A DNA stretch of 64,000 nucleotides from Engelhardtia mirabilis (GTDB taxonomy: Bacteria > Planctomycetota > UBA1135 > GCA-002686595). Made by a program: the position numbers and the translations under genes. Where the stretch lies: NCBI RefSeq assembly GCF_007748095.1, contig NZ_CP036287.1:3720001-3784000 (forward strand). Direction: 5' to 3'. Shown one piece after another: positions 1 to 9,187 of this stretch; the stretch's first letter is position 1, and each line of letters begins with the position of its first letter. A model generated the notes under the pieces. It searched no databases and was not told the DNA's origin. It worked only from the letters and a program-made list of their open reading frames with translations.

Positions 1-1089
1 ACCGTTGCAACCGGCGTAGATGCGCTTCTGTTTGATGTCGCGCCGGAACTCGCGGAACTCCTCGCCGTTCCAGATCTCCTGCAGGGTCTGGGAGCGACTG
101 TCGCCCGTCCGCAGGTAGTAGCAGGGCGAGTAGCGGCCGTCCGCGGTGAGCTGCACCCTGGACCAGGGGCTCTCGCACACGTACTCGTCGGGCGAGAGGG
201 CGCGGTCGTCGGTGTAGTGACGCACGAATTCGTCGATCGGCAGGCCGGGGGGCGTCAGGCGGATCTGCACGCCGAGCGTCTTCTCGAGCTCGTAGCAGGC
301 GATCAGCTGCTCGCGCAGGAATTCCGGATCCACGCCCTCAGGGCGCGGCTGCGGGATCGTCAGGCGACTCTCCTCGGGGTTCGCGATCAGGGTCGACGAG
401 TGGCCCACGAGGTCGTGCTCGGCCATGAAGTTGACCAGGTCCGAGCCCAGCTCCGCCGCCAGGTGCATGAAGTCCTGCATCCCGCCGACGGTCTCCTCGG
501 TCACGACCATCTTGAGGTTGAACTTGGGGAAGACCTTCCCCTTCTTGGCCCGCAGCCGAACCATGTTGCGGATGCCCTCGATCGTGCGCTTGTAGCTGCC
601 GGGGCGGCCCACGACCTCGTCGTGGCGGGCCTCGTTGCCCTCGAGGCTGATCCCGACCAGCACCAGACCGTTGTTCCAGGGGTGCTTGGGTCCCAGGTCC
701 GTGTAGAGCTCGGCGATGTCCTCTTTGATCAGCGCGCCGTTGCTGATGATGTGCGTGCGGTGATGCTTGCTGGCGTAGCGCAGGACCTCGGGGAAGTCCT
801 TGCGGACCAGGGTCTCGCCGCCCGAGAAGGTGATCAGACGGCCCTTCGGGAACTCGTCGATGGCCTTCTTGATCTCGTCGGTCTTGAACTCCTTGACCGG
901 CCCGACCGTCTCCACCTCGCCCTTGATGATGTCGAGGTACTGGCAGAAGTTGCAGCGCAGGTTGCAGCGGTAGGTGACCTCCAGGAACATGTGGATCGGC
1001 TGGAAAGCACGACCACTGGGCGACAGGGCGCGCGGGATGGCGCCGTGCCACTTGACGATGTCGGAGAGCGCTGAGCTGAGGTTGATCAT
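1..1089 (-). CDS. Radical SAM/SPASM-domain protein, C-terminus off the window
   Basis: This is a radical SAM enzyme or enzyme-like protein read from an ATG at 1089 to the left edge, so at least 363 residues with the C-terminus missing. The cluster-binding motif is CNLRCNFC, with C42, C46 and C49, followed by FSGGE, the usual SAM-contact segment. Near the visible end, Cys residues around YVCESPW, YSPCYYL and YAGCNG look like the start of a SPASM domain carrying auxiliary iron-sulfur clusters. SPASM proteins modify peptides or act in cofactor and lipid pathways; no substrate can be named here. It is divergent from the adenosine deaminase gene. It is 9 kb from the RiPP locus, so membership there is not supported. 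Confidence 0.85.
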   Translation of the reverse strand, partial: MINLSSALSDIVKWHGAIPRALSPSGRAFQPIHMFLEVTYRCNLRCNFCQYLDIIKGEVETVGPVKEFKTDEIKKAIDEFPKGRLITFSGGETLVRKDFPEVLRYASKHHRTHIISNGALIKEDIAELYTDLGPKHPWNNGLVLVGISLEGNEARHDEVVGRPGSYKRTIEGIRNMVRLRAKKGKVFPKFNLKMVVTEETVGGMQDFMHLAAELGSDLVNFMAEHDLVGHSSTLIANPEESRLTIPQPRPEGVDPEFLREQLIACYELEKTLGVQIRLTPPGLPIDEFVRHYTDDRALSPDEYVCESPWSRVQLTADGRYSPCYYLRTGDSRSQTLQEIWNGEEFREFRRDIKQKRIYAGCNG

Positions 1090-1449
1090 CGCTGGGCGGT
1101 TATGGCCCGAGGAGGTGTAGCCCGAAGAGGAGGTCGTCCCGCCTGAGGCACGCTGGGCCGGGGCGGGCTGCCTCGGGAGCGCGGCGGACGGCAGGGTTCG
1201 GCCCGGATGGCCGTGGGTCCAGAGTCGGTCGATCGGTCGGTCCGGCGAGCGTGTCCGCCGGGCAGAGGCCCAGGGAGCGCCCTGGAGTGGCCAGGGGGCC
1301 GATCGCCGCGCCAAATCGCACGCGGACGGAAGAGTTTCGGCCCAAGTCTACGCCGCCCTCCTGGCCCGGCAACCGGAGCGCTCCAAATCGGGCCTGCTGG
1401 GACCGGGCCGGTCCTCGCTTCCGGGTCCCCTGGCCTGCAAGATCCCGCC
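1090..1449. other. Intergenic region between divergent genes
   Basis: This 360-base, GC-rich gap separates the divergent radical SAM gene and adenosine deaminase gene and should hold both promoters. The deaminase frame stays open upstream to 1207, but those residues are low-complexity, Arg/Pro/Gly-rich and unlike the family. I therefore treat them as noncoding. No convincing hairpin or operator was seen. Confidence 0.5.
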
Positions 1450-2583
1450 ATGCCCTCCGCCTCCAGCCCGACCCTCGACGCCAATCTCCTCCGACGCCTG
1501 CCCAAGGTCGTGCTCCACGAGCACCTGGACGGGAGCATGCGGCCCTCGACCATCCTCGAGTTGGCGGCCGAGATCGGTTACGACCAGCTCCCGGAGAGCG
1601 AGCCCGGGGCCCTGGGGCGCTGGTTCTTCGAGGGCGCCGACCGCGGCTCCCTGGCCCAGTACCTGGAGGGGTTCCGGCACACGATCGCCCTCTTGCAGAC
1701 CGAAGCCGCCCTCGAGCGAGCCGCCTACGAGTACCTCGAGGACTCGGTCGCCGACGGGGTCGTCTACTCCGAGGTGCGCTTCGCCCCCCACCTGCACACC
1801 TTCGAGGGCCTGGGCCTGGATGCGGTCATGCACGCCGTCCTGCGAGGCCTGCGGCGGGCGGCGGTGGACTTCGACACGGGCTTCGGCCTGATCGTCTGCG
1901 CCCTGCGGAACGAGTCGGAGGAGCTCTCGATCAAGCTCGCCGAACTGGCCATCGCCTACCGCGACGAGGGCTGCGTGGGCTTCGACCTGGCCGGCGAGGA
2001 GGCCGGGCACCCGGCCAACCGCCACCTGCGCGCGTTCCAGCTCGTGCAGCGCATGAACTTCAACATCACCATCCATGCCGGCGAGTCGTTCGGGCCCGAG
2101 AGCATCTGGCAGGCGCTGCAGTACTGCGGCGCCCACCGCATTGGCCACGGAACCCGCCTGGTCGAGGACCTGGCCGTGCACGACGGCAAGGTGATCAAGG
2201 TCGGTAACCTGGCCCAATACGTGATCGACCACCGCATCCCGATCGAGGTCTGCCTGCAGAGCAACCTCCACACCGGGGCCACGCCGACCATGGAGGCTCA
2301 CCCCTTCCCGCTCTTCGTCGACCTGGGCATGCGCGTCACGCTCAACACCGACAACCGGCTGATGAGCGGAACGACCATGACCGACGAGTATCTGGTCGCC
2401 GTCAACACCTTCGGCTGCGACCTCGACGCCCTCGAGACCCTCTCGATCAACGGCATGAAGTCCGCCTTCCTGCACTACGACGAGCGGGTGCGGATCATCT
2501 ACGAGCGCATCAAGGCCCCCTTTGCGAAACTGCGCGGCGAAATGGGTCTGGAGGCGCGCCAGATCTACGGGGGGCCGGCTTGA
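1450..2583 (+). CDS. add: Adenosine deaminase-family protein
   Basis: Predicted purine-salvage enzyme that hydrolyses adenosine to inosine, cytoplasmic and zinc-dependent, 377 residues, close to the family norm. Visible family motifs in order: LHEHLDGS near the N-terminus (metal ligands H23 and H25), TIHAGE (H209 and catalytic E212), RIGHGTRL (H233) and TLNTDNR (D301). I chose the ATG at 1450 because homology begins about 10 residues later. The open frame extends back to 1207, but that part looks noncoding. The last four bases overlap the TTG start of the esterase gene, so the two are probably co-transcribed and coupled. The family also includes 6-aminodeoxyfutalosine and adenine deaminases, so the exact substrate is not certain. 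Confidence 0.88.
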   Translation: MPSASSPTLDANLLRRLPKVVLHEHLDGSMRPSTILELAAEIGYDQLPESEPGALGRWFFEGADRGSLAQYLEGFRHTIALLQTEAALERAAYEYLEDSVADGVVYSEVRFAPHLHTFEGLGLDAVMHAVLRGLRRAAVDFDTGFGLIVCALRNESEELSIKLAELAIAYRDEGCVGFDLAGEEAGHPANRHLRAFQLVQRMNFNITIHAGESFGPESIWQALQYCGAHRIGHGTRLVEDLAVHDGKVIKVGNLAQYVIDHRIPIEVCLQSNLHTGATPTMEAHPFPLFVDLGMRVTLNTDNRLMSGTTMTDEYLVAVNTFGCDLDALETLSINGMKSAFLHYDERVRIIYERIKAPFAKLRGEMGLEARQIYGGPA

Positions 2584-3611
2584 AGCTGACCCGACCGAAT
2601 CTGGGGCGCGTCGGCATCGGCGCCGGGCGCGGCGAGCTGTGCGTGATCGAGAGCGACTGCCTGGTGGGCAATGCCCTCGGCGACCCCCACCGGCGCGAGC
2701 TGCCGGTCTACCTGCCGCCCGGCTGGGACGCTCCCGGCGCGCAGTTCCCGGCCCTCTTCGTCCTGGCCGGCTTCACCGGGCGCGGCCACAAGTACCTCGC
2801 GCCACACCCCTGGTTCTCGAGCGTGGCCCAGCGCTTCGACGCGGCGATCGTCGAGGGCGACGCGCCACCGGCGGTGTTGGTGATGCCCGACTGCTTCACG
2901 CGCCTGGGCGGGAGCCAGTACGTGGATTCGACCGCTACCGGTCCCTACGAGACCCACGTGGCCCAGGAGCTGGTTCCGCTGGTGGAGGAGCACCTCCCCG
3001 TGCTCCCCGGCCGACGGGGCGTGGTCGGCAAGAGCTCCGGCGGCTTCGGTGCCCTACACCTGGCCATGCGCCGGCCGGGCCTGTTCCAGGCCGCCGCGTC
3101 GATCTCCGGCGACGTGGACTTCGAGCTCTGCTTCGGCTCCGAGATCTTGGCCGCCATGCGCGGCCTGGTACCCCACGGCCTCTCTCCCCAGCGTTTCCTC
3201 GAGGCCTTCGCGCGCGACCGCGACCTCTCCGGCGACGGGCACGCGGTGATCAACGTGCTGGCCATGGCCGCCTGCTACTCGCCCAATCCCGAATCGCCCC
3301 TGGGCTTCGACCTGCCCATGGAACTCGAGCGCGGCGAGCGCATCCCGGAGGTCTGGCGCCGCTGGCTGAGTTTCGATCCCCTCGAGGCGGTCCGGCCCCA
3401 CGCCCAGGCCCTGCGCTCGCTCGAGTACCTGCACGTCGAGTGCGGCCTGGCCGACGAGTACAACCTGCAGTGGGGCCTGCGGCGGCTGGTGCGCAAGCTG
3501 CAGGAGTTGGACGTTCCCCACGTGCACGAGGAGCACTCGGGTGGACACCGGGGAACCGACGATCGCTACCTGCGGGTGCTGCCGCGCCTGGCTTCGATTC
3601 TGGCGGGCTGA
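2580..3611 (+). CDS. Alpha/beta-hydrolase, esterase D-like family
   Basis: Predicted serine hydrolase of the esterase D/PHB-depolymerase-like group, 343 residues and no signal peptide. The nucleophile elbow is GKSSGG, with the Ser at about residue 152. FVLAGFTGRG resembles the oxyanion-hole strand, and EEHSGGHRG near the C-terminus probably supplies the catalytic His. It starts with TTG at 2580, sharing the sequence TTGA with the stop codon of the adenosine deaminase, which implies translational coupling. The substrate is unknown: carboxyl esters such as acetyl- or feruloyl-esters and S-formylglutathione are handled by relatives. It converges on the lipoprotein gene ending at 3672. Confidence 0.8.
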   Translation: MKLTRPNLGRVGIGAGRGELCVIESDCLVGNALGDPHRRELPVYLPPGWDAPGAQFPALFVLAGFTGRGHKYLAPHPWFSSVAQRFDAAIVEGDAPPAVLVMPDCFTRLGGSQYVDSTATGPYETHVAQELVPLVEEHLPVLPGRRGVVGKSSGGFGALHLAMRRPGLFQAAASISGDVDFELCFGSEILAAMRGLVPHGLSPQRFLEAFARDRDLSGDGHAVINVLAMAACYSPNPESPLGFDLPMELERGERIPEVWRRWLSFDPLEAVRPHAQALRSLEYLHVECGLADEYNLQWGLRRLVRKLQELDVPHVHEEHSGGHRGTDDRYLRVLPRLASILAG

Positions 3612-3671
3612 GCCCGCTTCCGTCTTCGCGAGCGATCCGCATCCAGGCTGTTCAGACGCGGCTTCCAACGG

Positions 3672-4133
3672 CTACGGCTCGCCGACGGTAATTCGGTCGA
3701 CCGAGTGGATGTCGATCGTCCACGTGTCGCCAGTCTTGATCTGGACGTTGTACTTGTCGAGGTACCAGTTCTTGACGCGCCCCCTGAAGGTGTCGAGATC
3801 GCGTCCGGGGTCGAAGTCGGAGAGCCAGTCAGACCTCCACGCGACCTGCGGGTTGCCGCGGCCGGGGAACGGGAAGGACGGCACGCCCTGGGATTCGGGA
3901 TAGAGCCAATAGGTCATCCCGGTGCCCGCAGGCCCCGTGGACCAGACCATCGCCGATGGTGTCGATTCGTGGCCCCCGTTCCCGTCGGCGATGTAGATCG
4001 CGAAGACGCCTGTGTTGTACTGGTCTTGAGTGCCGGGCCGCGGCTGGAACGCGGGATCGGCGACGCTCGCGCAACCGGTCAGGGTGATCACACTCGCAAG
4101 GACAACGCAGTAAGTCAGGGATTCGAGCTTCAT
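3672..4133 (-). CDS. Small lipoprotein, paralogue of the 5333-5842 lipoprotein
   Basis: A 153-residue predicted lipoprotein of unknown function. The N-terminal signal ends in the lipobox LTGC, with Cys21 the expected lipidation site. The ATG at 4133 is chosen because it opens the signal peptide; the frame continues upstream without one. The mature part shares a spaced pattern with the lipoprotein at 5333-5842: QYNTGVF against EYDTGVF, TYWLYP against EFWLFP, GVPSF against GVPSY, then aligned Trp/Leu/Arg positions. The two are clearly paralogues. They bracket a metzincin protease gene, which suggests all three act together outside the cytoplasmic membrane. It is the last gene of a five-gene operon started by an ECF sigma factor. 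No known family was recognised. Confidence 0.78.
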   Translation of the reverse strand: MKLESLTYCVVLASVITLTGCASVADPAFQPRPGTQDQYNTGVFAIYIADGNGGHESTPSAMVWSTGPAGTGMTYWLYPESQGVPSFPFPGRGNPQVAWRSDWLSDFDPGRDLDTFRGRVKNWYLDKYNVQIKTGDTWTIDIHSVDRITVGEP

Positions 4134-4280
4134 GGGGTTGATCCGACTGGAGTGAGGTCGTTGGCGCGAGGTCACGGCAACGGCAGAGTGAGTGGTGGCA
4201 CTTGGTCTCCTGGCCCACGGAGCCCGACCCGGAGAGGGAGCATGACGCGCGCATTGGCAGGTCTGCGACCGAGCCGCGCC

Positions 4281-5336
4281 TCATGGGTAGTACTCCGCGA
4301 CGGTCTCGGCGTTGAACCGAATGATCGTCGCGTTGTCGGCGCCCGCACAGCCCCCGACGGGCGTCCCGAGTCGCAGGGCGCCCGGGCCCTGAGGCGTCGA
4401 CGAGATGGCCTGGTCGGGCGGCGTGGTCGCGTCGGCCCCCGCGTGCCACAAGAGCGGACTGGAGAAGACCGGTAGCCGCCGTCCGCTCCCGCCCATGATC
4501 GTCGTGTACTCGTGCGTACTCCTGGCAAAACGCAGGGACTGCTGTGGGTGCGCGCCGAAGGGGCTGTTGCATACCTGCGGTCCGACTTCGTGGAGGCAGC
4601 CGAACAAGTGCCCGAGTTCGTGGGCCAGGGTGACCGAGCGGGGGTCCGCAACGACCGCAGCCGTGACAGCGGCGAATCCGAAGCGACCGGCGTCGGGACG
4701 CTGCTCGAACACGAAAGCCGTACCGGTCTTCTTCTGGCCTGGCGACGGCGCGGTCACCATGCAGACCAGGTCGGCCTCGGCAGCCCGCCGCGCGGCGGCG
4801 ACAAAACGCGCGTCCTCGCTGCACTGGCAGGCGGTCTGGAGCAGCAACTCGTTGACCGAAGTCACCCCAGCGAAGCGCGCGTGCCCGGGTTCCGGGCCCG
4901 GCCTGAGCCCGGCCGCGACCGCCCCGGCGAACTGGAGTTCGAGACCCGGCCAGCCGGGCGCCCGCAGGCTGCGCTCGAAGACGGCTTGGGCAGCCGACAG
5001 GCTGGCTTCACACGCCGCGGCCAGCCGCTCGTCCTTCTGACCCAGATAGACGAACAGCACCCGGATGGTCACCGTCTCCGCCGGAAGCTCGAAGAGCGGC
5101 GTGACCGGGAAGTGCTCGAGCCAGGGGTCGCCGCTCAGGGCCTCCACCCGAGGAAGGGGCAGCCTCGCGGGCAGCGGCGATCCGATGGGAGCCACGGCGA
5201 CGCAGGACTCCTGCTCCGGATCGTCGGCGGCGAATGTCGTGCGGGCTGGTGATTGGCTCGGAGCACAGCCGTGCCCGAGCCCCAGACCCGCACTGACGAG
5301 GCCTGCAGCGACTACGATGATCCTCGCGAGATTCAT
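4281..5336 (-). CDS. Secreted metzincin-type zinc metalloprotease
   Basis: Predicted extracytoplasmic zinc endopeptidase of 351 residues. A hydrophobic N-terminal segment (about residues 4-22) looks like a signal peptide. The extended zinc-binding motif HELGHLFGCLH (H239, E240, H243, G246, H249) is followed by a YTTIMGG Met-turn with M281, the defining metzincin pair. Ten or more Cys suggest disulfides. Overall it resembles M12/reprolysin-type bacterial peptidases, but the subfamily is not assigned. The ATG at 5336 overlaps the stop of the upstream lipoprotein (ATGA), implying coupled translation. It lies between two paralogous lipoproteins and downstream of a sigma factor and kinase. A role in surface proteolysis or signal release is therefore an inference. 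Confidence 0.85.
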   Translation of the reverse strand: MNLARIIVVAAGLVSAGLGLGHGCAPSQSPARTTFAADDPEQESCVAVAPIGSPLPARLPLPRVEALSGDPWLEHFPVTPLFELPAETVTIRVLFVYLGQKDERLAAACEASLSAAQAVFERSLRAPGWPGLELQFAGAVAAGLRPGPEPGHARFAGVTSVNELLLQTACQCSEDARFVAAARRAAEADLVCMVTAPSPGQKKTGTAFVFEQRPDAGRFGFAAVTAAVVADPRSVTLAHELGHLFGCLHEVGPQVCNSPFGAHPQQSLRFARSTHEYTTIMGGSGRRLPVFSSPLLWHAGADATTPPDQAISSTPQGPGALRLGTPVGGCAGADNATIIRFNAETVAEYYP

Positions 5337-5842
5337 CGCGTCGGCTCGATCACGACGTGACGATCGTGACTCATGAGATTGCCGGCCGCGAGCGTGATGC
5401 TGGAGTTGTCTGCGAACCACTGGATGACAAGCGCCCGGAAGCTTGCGAGGTCCGACAAGGCTTGCCCGTCCTGGAGGTACTCGATCCTCCAATGGATCGT
5501 GTGGTCGATCGATGAGGGCGTGACGTAGCTCGGCACTCCGACCTTGTCCGGAAAGAGCCAGAACTCCTCGGTGGGCAGGGTGTCGGACTCGCGCCAGAGG
5601 AAGGCGGAGGGGAGCGGCTCGTAGGTGACGACGAACTTGTTCGGATTCGCCCCGTCCGGGGTCACGGTCGCGGGCTGATAGAGCGAGAAGACGCCTGTGT
5701 CGTACTCCTGCGCCATGGAGACCTGGGGCAGCCCCCGGCCCGCCTCGCCCAAGGGGACTGCCATCTCGGTCGCAGTGGAAGCGCACGAGCAGAGCACGAG
5801 GCCGCAGAGGGTCACTGTCATGGAAAGTCGCCGCATGGTCAT
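5333..5842 (-). CDS. Small lipoprotein, paralogue of the 3672-4133 lipoprotein
   Basis: A 169-residue predicted lipoprotein. The short N-terminal signal runs into LCSC, with Cys20 the probable lipidation site. It aligns along its length with the lipoprotein at 3672-4133 (EYDTGVFSLY, FWLFP, GVPSY, then a Trp/Leu/Arg-rich C-terminal part). It has about 15 extra residues between the first and second blocks. The ATG at 5842 overlaps the kinase stop in the sequence ATGA, and its own stop overlaps the protease start. Translation along sigma factor, kinase, lipoprotein and protease therefore appears coupled. A second ATG at 5836 is possible. Function unknown; a surface partner, inhibitor or substrate of the metzincin would fit the arrangement. 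Confidence 0.78.
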   Translation of the reverse strand: MTMRRLSMTVTLCGLVLCSCASTATEMAVPLGEAGRGLPQVSMAQEYDTGVFSLYQPATVTPDGANPNKFVVTYEPLPSAFLWRESDTLPTEEFWLFPDKVGVPSYVTPSSIDHTIHWRIEYLQDGQALSDLASFRALVIQWFADNSSITLAAGNLMSHDRHVVIEPTR

Positions 5843-8800
5843 GGTCGCAGTTCGGTAGCGGTAGGGTCGAGCCGCTCACTCTGGGCTCGCAGAGAGCCTC
5901 GCTCGGGGGGCGAGGAAGACGGAAGTCCTGCGAAGGCGTGGGCCTCGTCGATCGACAGCACCTCGCGCGTCGCAGCCCATTCGGACCGTGGGATCGCGCT
6001 CGAGCGATCGATGAGGTGCGCCCGCGCTCCGTGGTCAAGGCTGCCGCGGGCGATCGCCAGCAGACCGAGCGTTTGGATTGCCATGCCAGGAATCGGGCAG
6101 GCGCGGGCCTGCTCGACCAGCTCGGCCTCGCCGTCGGCTCCGCGCACGTCACCGCTGGCGGCCGCCAGGGCCAGGGCCAACATCTGGCCCCAACGCCGCC
6201 CCACCCTCGACCAGCTCGACGCCGCTGCGAGGGCCAGATCACGTGCCACCTCGTTCGATCCAGCGCGCCACGCGAAGGCCGCCTCGTTGAGGAAGATCAG
6301 TGCTTCGATGTTCGGGAACTGGAGCTCCCGCGCTGCGGCGGCCAGCTCGAGGTCCGGGGCCAGCGGCGCCCCGCGTCGGTAGGCCAGGGTGCGCAGCTGC
6401 CACAGGGCGCGGGCCTCCTGGATGGGGTGCCGCGTCCTGGCGGCGAGGTCGAGGCCGCGCTCGGCGAGGTCCTTGGCCTGCTCCAATCGGTGCGCCTCCA
6501 TCAGGGCCGAGGCGGAGTTCAGAAGCGCCGAGAGCTCCAAGCGGGCGCTGCGCGTCAGACGCGCGGTCCGAGCGTGGTGGGCCGCGGCGCAGGCAAAGCG
6601 TCCCTGGCGGTAGCGCAGCCAGCCCAGCTGTTCGCAGGCTCGAGCGCGCGCCTCGCGGTCGCGCGTGCGCCGGGCCCAGGCCAGAGCGCCGCGCACGGCG
6701 AGAGCCTCGTCCTCCAGGCGCGCGTAGCGGCCGGCGAGGGTCCGGATCGAGTGGTAGGCCATGGCCAGACCCAGGTCCTCACCCGGATCCACGGCCTCGA
6801 GCAAGCGCAGTGCTCGGGCGCCGTCGCCCTGCATCCCACACAGCGCCGCGCGCGCGAGCGCTTCGATCAACGCCACCTCGGCGTCGTAGGTCTCGGTTCG
6901 CGCCAAGTGGTACAGCACCTCGTCGAGCTTCGAGCCCGTCGCCGATGCCAACCCCACGTCCAACAGGACCCGCAGGAGCCGGCGTTCCTGATCCAGCTGG
7001 CGTTCGCTCCCACGTACCACCGCGAGGCCTTCGACGACCGTGTTCCAGGCGCCGCGGACATCGCCTCCATCGAGCGCACGACCGGCGACCAAAATGGCCT
7101 CCTGCGCGACCTCGCCCAGGCGACCGGCACTGATCAGGTGCAGGACCCGACCGGGCGCGCCCGGCGCCAGGAGATCGGCCAAGCGACCGCGCAGGGCGGC
7201 CTGTCGCTCCGCAACCTGGCCCCACGCGTCCGCGGCGGTCGCCAGCGCCCGCAGCGACCCGTCGGGGTCACGTCGGACCAGTCCGCGCTGCACCAGATCC
7301 CCCAGCTCGGTCTCCACCTGCCAGACCTGACAGCGAAGCAAGCGAGTCAGGAGCTCGACGCCCCCGCCGCCACCGAGCAGCTCGACGGCCCACAGCAGCT
7401 CCGCCTGGGACGGACGTAGGCTCCCACGCGCGACGCGCATGCTGGGGATCGCGTGGCCGGTCGAGGCCAGCCGCGAGAGGGCCGAACGGCCCATCGACAC
7501 GAGTCCTCCTTCCCAGCGAGCCAAGCCACTCCGCACCCAGGTGGCCAGCTCGCACTCGACGTTCCGCGCCAGTCCACCAGTCCGGCCCGCGAGCTCCGCG
7601 GCGGCGTCCGTGCGCGTGTGGAAGATTCGGTCGTGGCCCGCGAACAGCCCGCGCAGGGCTTGGGTAGGGAGCGTTGACAGCAGGATGTCGGCTGGCGCCC
7701 CTTCGCCGACCACGCGCACCACCGGCCCACGCGTGCGCAACGCATCCACGAGCGCGATCGTCCAACGGTCGATGGGTCCGGGATCGTCACAGAGCAGCAC
7801 CAGTCCGTCGTCGAGCTGACGGGCCAGGGCTCGCTCGAGCAGTTGGCTAACGTCCTCGCCCGTCACGGCCGATGCGACCTCGTTCGATCCCAAGAACGAC
7901 AGCAGGGCCTCGAATGGCGCCGAGCTCGACTCGATCAGGAGCGTCCGGCGGCCCTGCGCCTGCAGCCTGTGTTCAAGCTCCCGCAGGAATCGTGTGCGAC
8001 CGCTGCCGGGCCCGCCGCCGACGTCGAGCGACTTCCCCGCGAGCACTCGCGCCGCGGACCGCTCCAGGTCCCCCGAAGAACCGAGCCATGGAAGCGTGCA
8101 CCCGGACCCCGAACCCGACAGGCGCGCCGAGACCTCCGCGGCCGAACGAGGGCGATCGGCGGGGCGCCGTGAAAGCAGGGCATCGATGGTCTCGACCACC
8201 GCCGGGGCGAGTCCCGGCACGGCCTCTGCGATCGAGTCAGGTGCGACGTCGGTCCGACGATCGACGAATTGATCCTCGGGCCCGCGCTCGTGGGGCGCTT
8301 CACCGGCCAGGGCCCGGTAGAGCATCACGCCCACGGCGTAGAGGTCCGACGCCACGCTGGCCGACCGGGCCTCGAAGAGTTCGGGCGCCGCGTAGAGCGG
8401 AGTTCCCGCAAAGCCACCGCCGGTGGTTCGCAGTGCCGCCGCTTCATGCGCAACGCCGAGATCGAGGATCGTGAGGATGCCTTGCCCGTCGAGCAGTACG
8501 TTCGAGGGCTTCACGTCACGATGCACTACCCCCGCCCAGTGGATCCCGCCCAGGGCCTCGAGCAGCGCCAGAGCGGCCGGCTCGAGCCGCTCCCAGGAAC
8601 CACCCACGTTGCTCGGGAAGTGCTCGCCATGGACCTCCTCCATGACGATGAAGGCCAGGCCGTCCTCCACGCCCTCGTCCAGCAGCGAGACCACGCCCGG
8701 CAAGCGTAGGTGGCGCAGGGCCGCGATCTCGCGCCGAAAGACCTCGTGCATGCGTCCCGCCCGAGGATGGATCAGCTTGACCGCGACGCTACGTCCTGCG

Positions 8801-9177
8801 AGCAGGTCGTCCGCTCGGAACACCGCGCCGAAGCCACCGCTGCCGAGCACGTCGCGCAGGCGATAGCGGCGGGCGACCAGTTGGCCCAGGCCCGCGCTGG
8901 GATCACGGGTGAGGTCGAGCTCTCCGGCGTTCGCCGGGAACAGGCCGACCATGTCGAGTGGCTCGATGGTCGGCCGTTCGCCGGTCGGATCCGGTCGCGT
9001 CGCCTCCAGCAGGAAGCTACCCAGACTCGCATGGCGCTCGAGCAGTCGGTGGACCCGCTCCAGGACCTCGCGATCGTCGCCATACTCCCCCTCGAGGAAC
9101 GGGCTCCGCCCTTCGGCGGGCAGCTCGATCACCTCGCAAAATGCGCGCATCGCGCGCTGCCACTGATGGACCTCCAC
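5839..9177 (-). CDS. Hanks-type Ser/Thr kinase fused to ATPase and helical-repeat domains
   Basis: A protein of about 1,112 residues with three parts. Residues 1-60 match the N-terminal helical segment common in planctomycetal kinases (pattern Trp...LPxExRxxFL). A complete kinase domain covers about residues 105-355: GSGGFG loop at 112, AVK lysine at 134, HRDVKPSN at 219, DLG in place of DFG near 239, and APE at 264. A P-loop ATPase follows (GGGPGSGRT at about 387, then an LVLLCDD Walker B-like strand). The rest is Ala/Leu-rich and looks like TPR-type repeats. No membrane segment is evident. The start is uncertain: GTG at 9177 keeps the N-terminal motif, and ATG at 9150 is the alternative. 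It sits 10 bases after the ECF sigma gene and probably senses or relays a signal to it. Confidence 0.83.
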   Translation of the reverse strand: MEVHQWQRAMRAFCEVIELPAEGRSPFLEGEYGDDREVLERVHRLLERHASLGSFLLEATRPDPTGERPTIEPLDMVGLFPANAGELDLTRDPSAGLGQLVARRYRLRDVLGSGGFGAVFRADDLLAGRSVAVKLIHPRAGRMHEVFRREIAALRHLRLPGVVSLLDEGVEDGLAFIVMEEVHGEHFPSNVGGSWERLEPAALALLEALGGIHWAGVVHRDVKPSNVLLDGQGILTILDLGVAHEAAALRTTGGGFAGTPLYAAPELFEARSASVASDLYAVGVMLYRALAGEAPHERGPEDQFVDRRTDVAPDSIAEAVPGLAPAVVETIDALLSRRPADRPRSAAEVSARLSGSGSGCTLPWLGSSGDLERSAARVLAGKSLDVGGGPGSGRTRFLRELEHRLQAQGRRTLLIESSSAPFEALLSFLGSNEVASAVTGEDVSQLLERALARQLDDGLVLLCDDPGPIDRWTIALVDALRTRGPVVRVVGEGAPADILLSTLPTQALRGLFAGHDRIFHTRTDAAAELAGRTGGLARNVECELATWVRSGLARWEGGLVSMGRSALSRLASTGHAIPSMRVARGSLRPSQAELLWAVELLGGGGGVELLTRLLRCQVWQVETELGDLVQRGLVRRDPDGSLRALATAADAWGQVAERQAALRGRLADLLAPGAPGRVLHLISAGRLGEVAQEAILVAGRALDGGDVRGAWNTVVEGLAVVRGSERQLDQERRLLRVLLDVGLASATGSKLDEVLYHLARTETYDAEVALIEALARAALCGMQGDGARALRLLEAVDPGEDLGLAMAYHSIRTLAGRYARLEDEALAVRGALAWARRTRDREARARACEQLGWLRYRQGRFACAAAHHARTARLTRSARLELSALLNSASALMEAHRLEQAKDLAERGLDLAARTRHPIQEARALWQLRTLAYRRGAPLAPDLELAAAARELQFPNIEALIFLNEAAFAWRAGSNEVARDLALAAASSWSRVGRRWGQMLALALAAASGDVRGADGEAELVEQARACPIPGMAIQTLGLLAIARGSLDHGARAHLIDRSSAIPRSEWAATREVLSIDEAHAFAGLPSSSPPERGSLRAQSERLDPTATELRP

Positions 9178-9187
9178 AGCTTGTCCG

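Noticed and set aside
1207..1449. 81-residue N-terminal extension of the adenosine deaminase
   Set aside because: Residues are low-complexity Arg/Gly/Pro and unlike the family; ATG at 1450 lies just before the conserved region.
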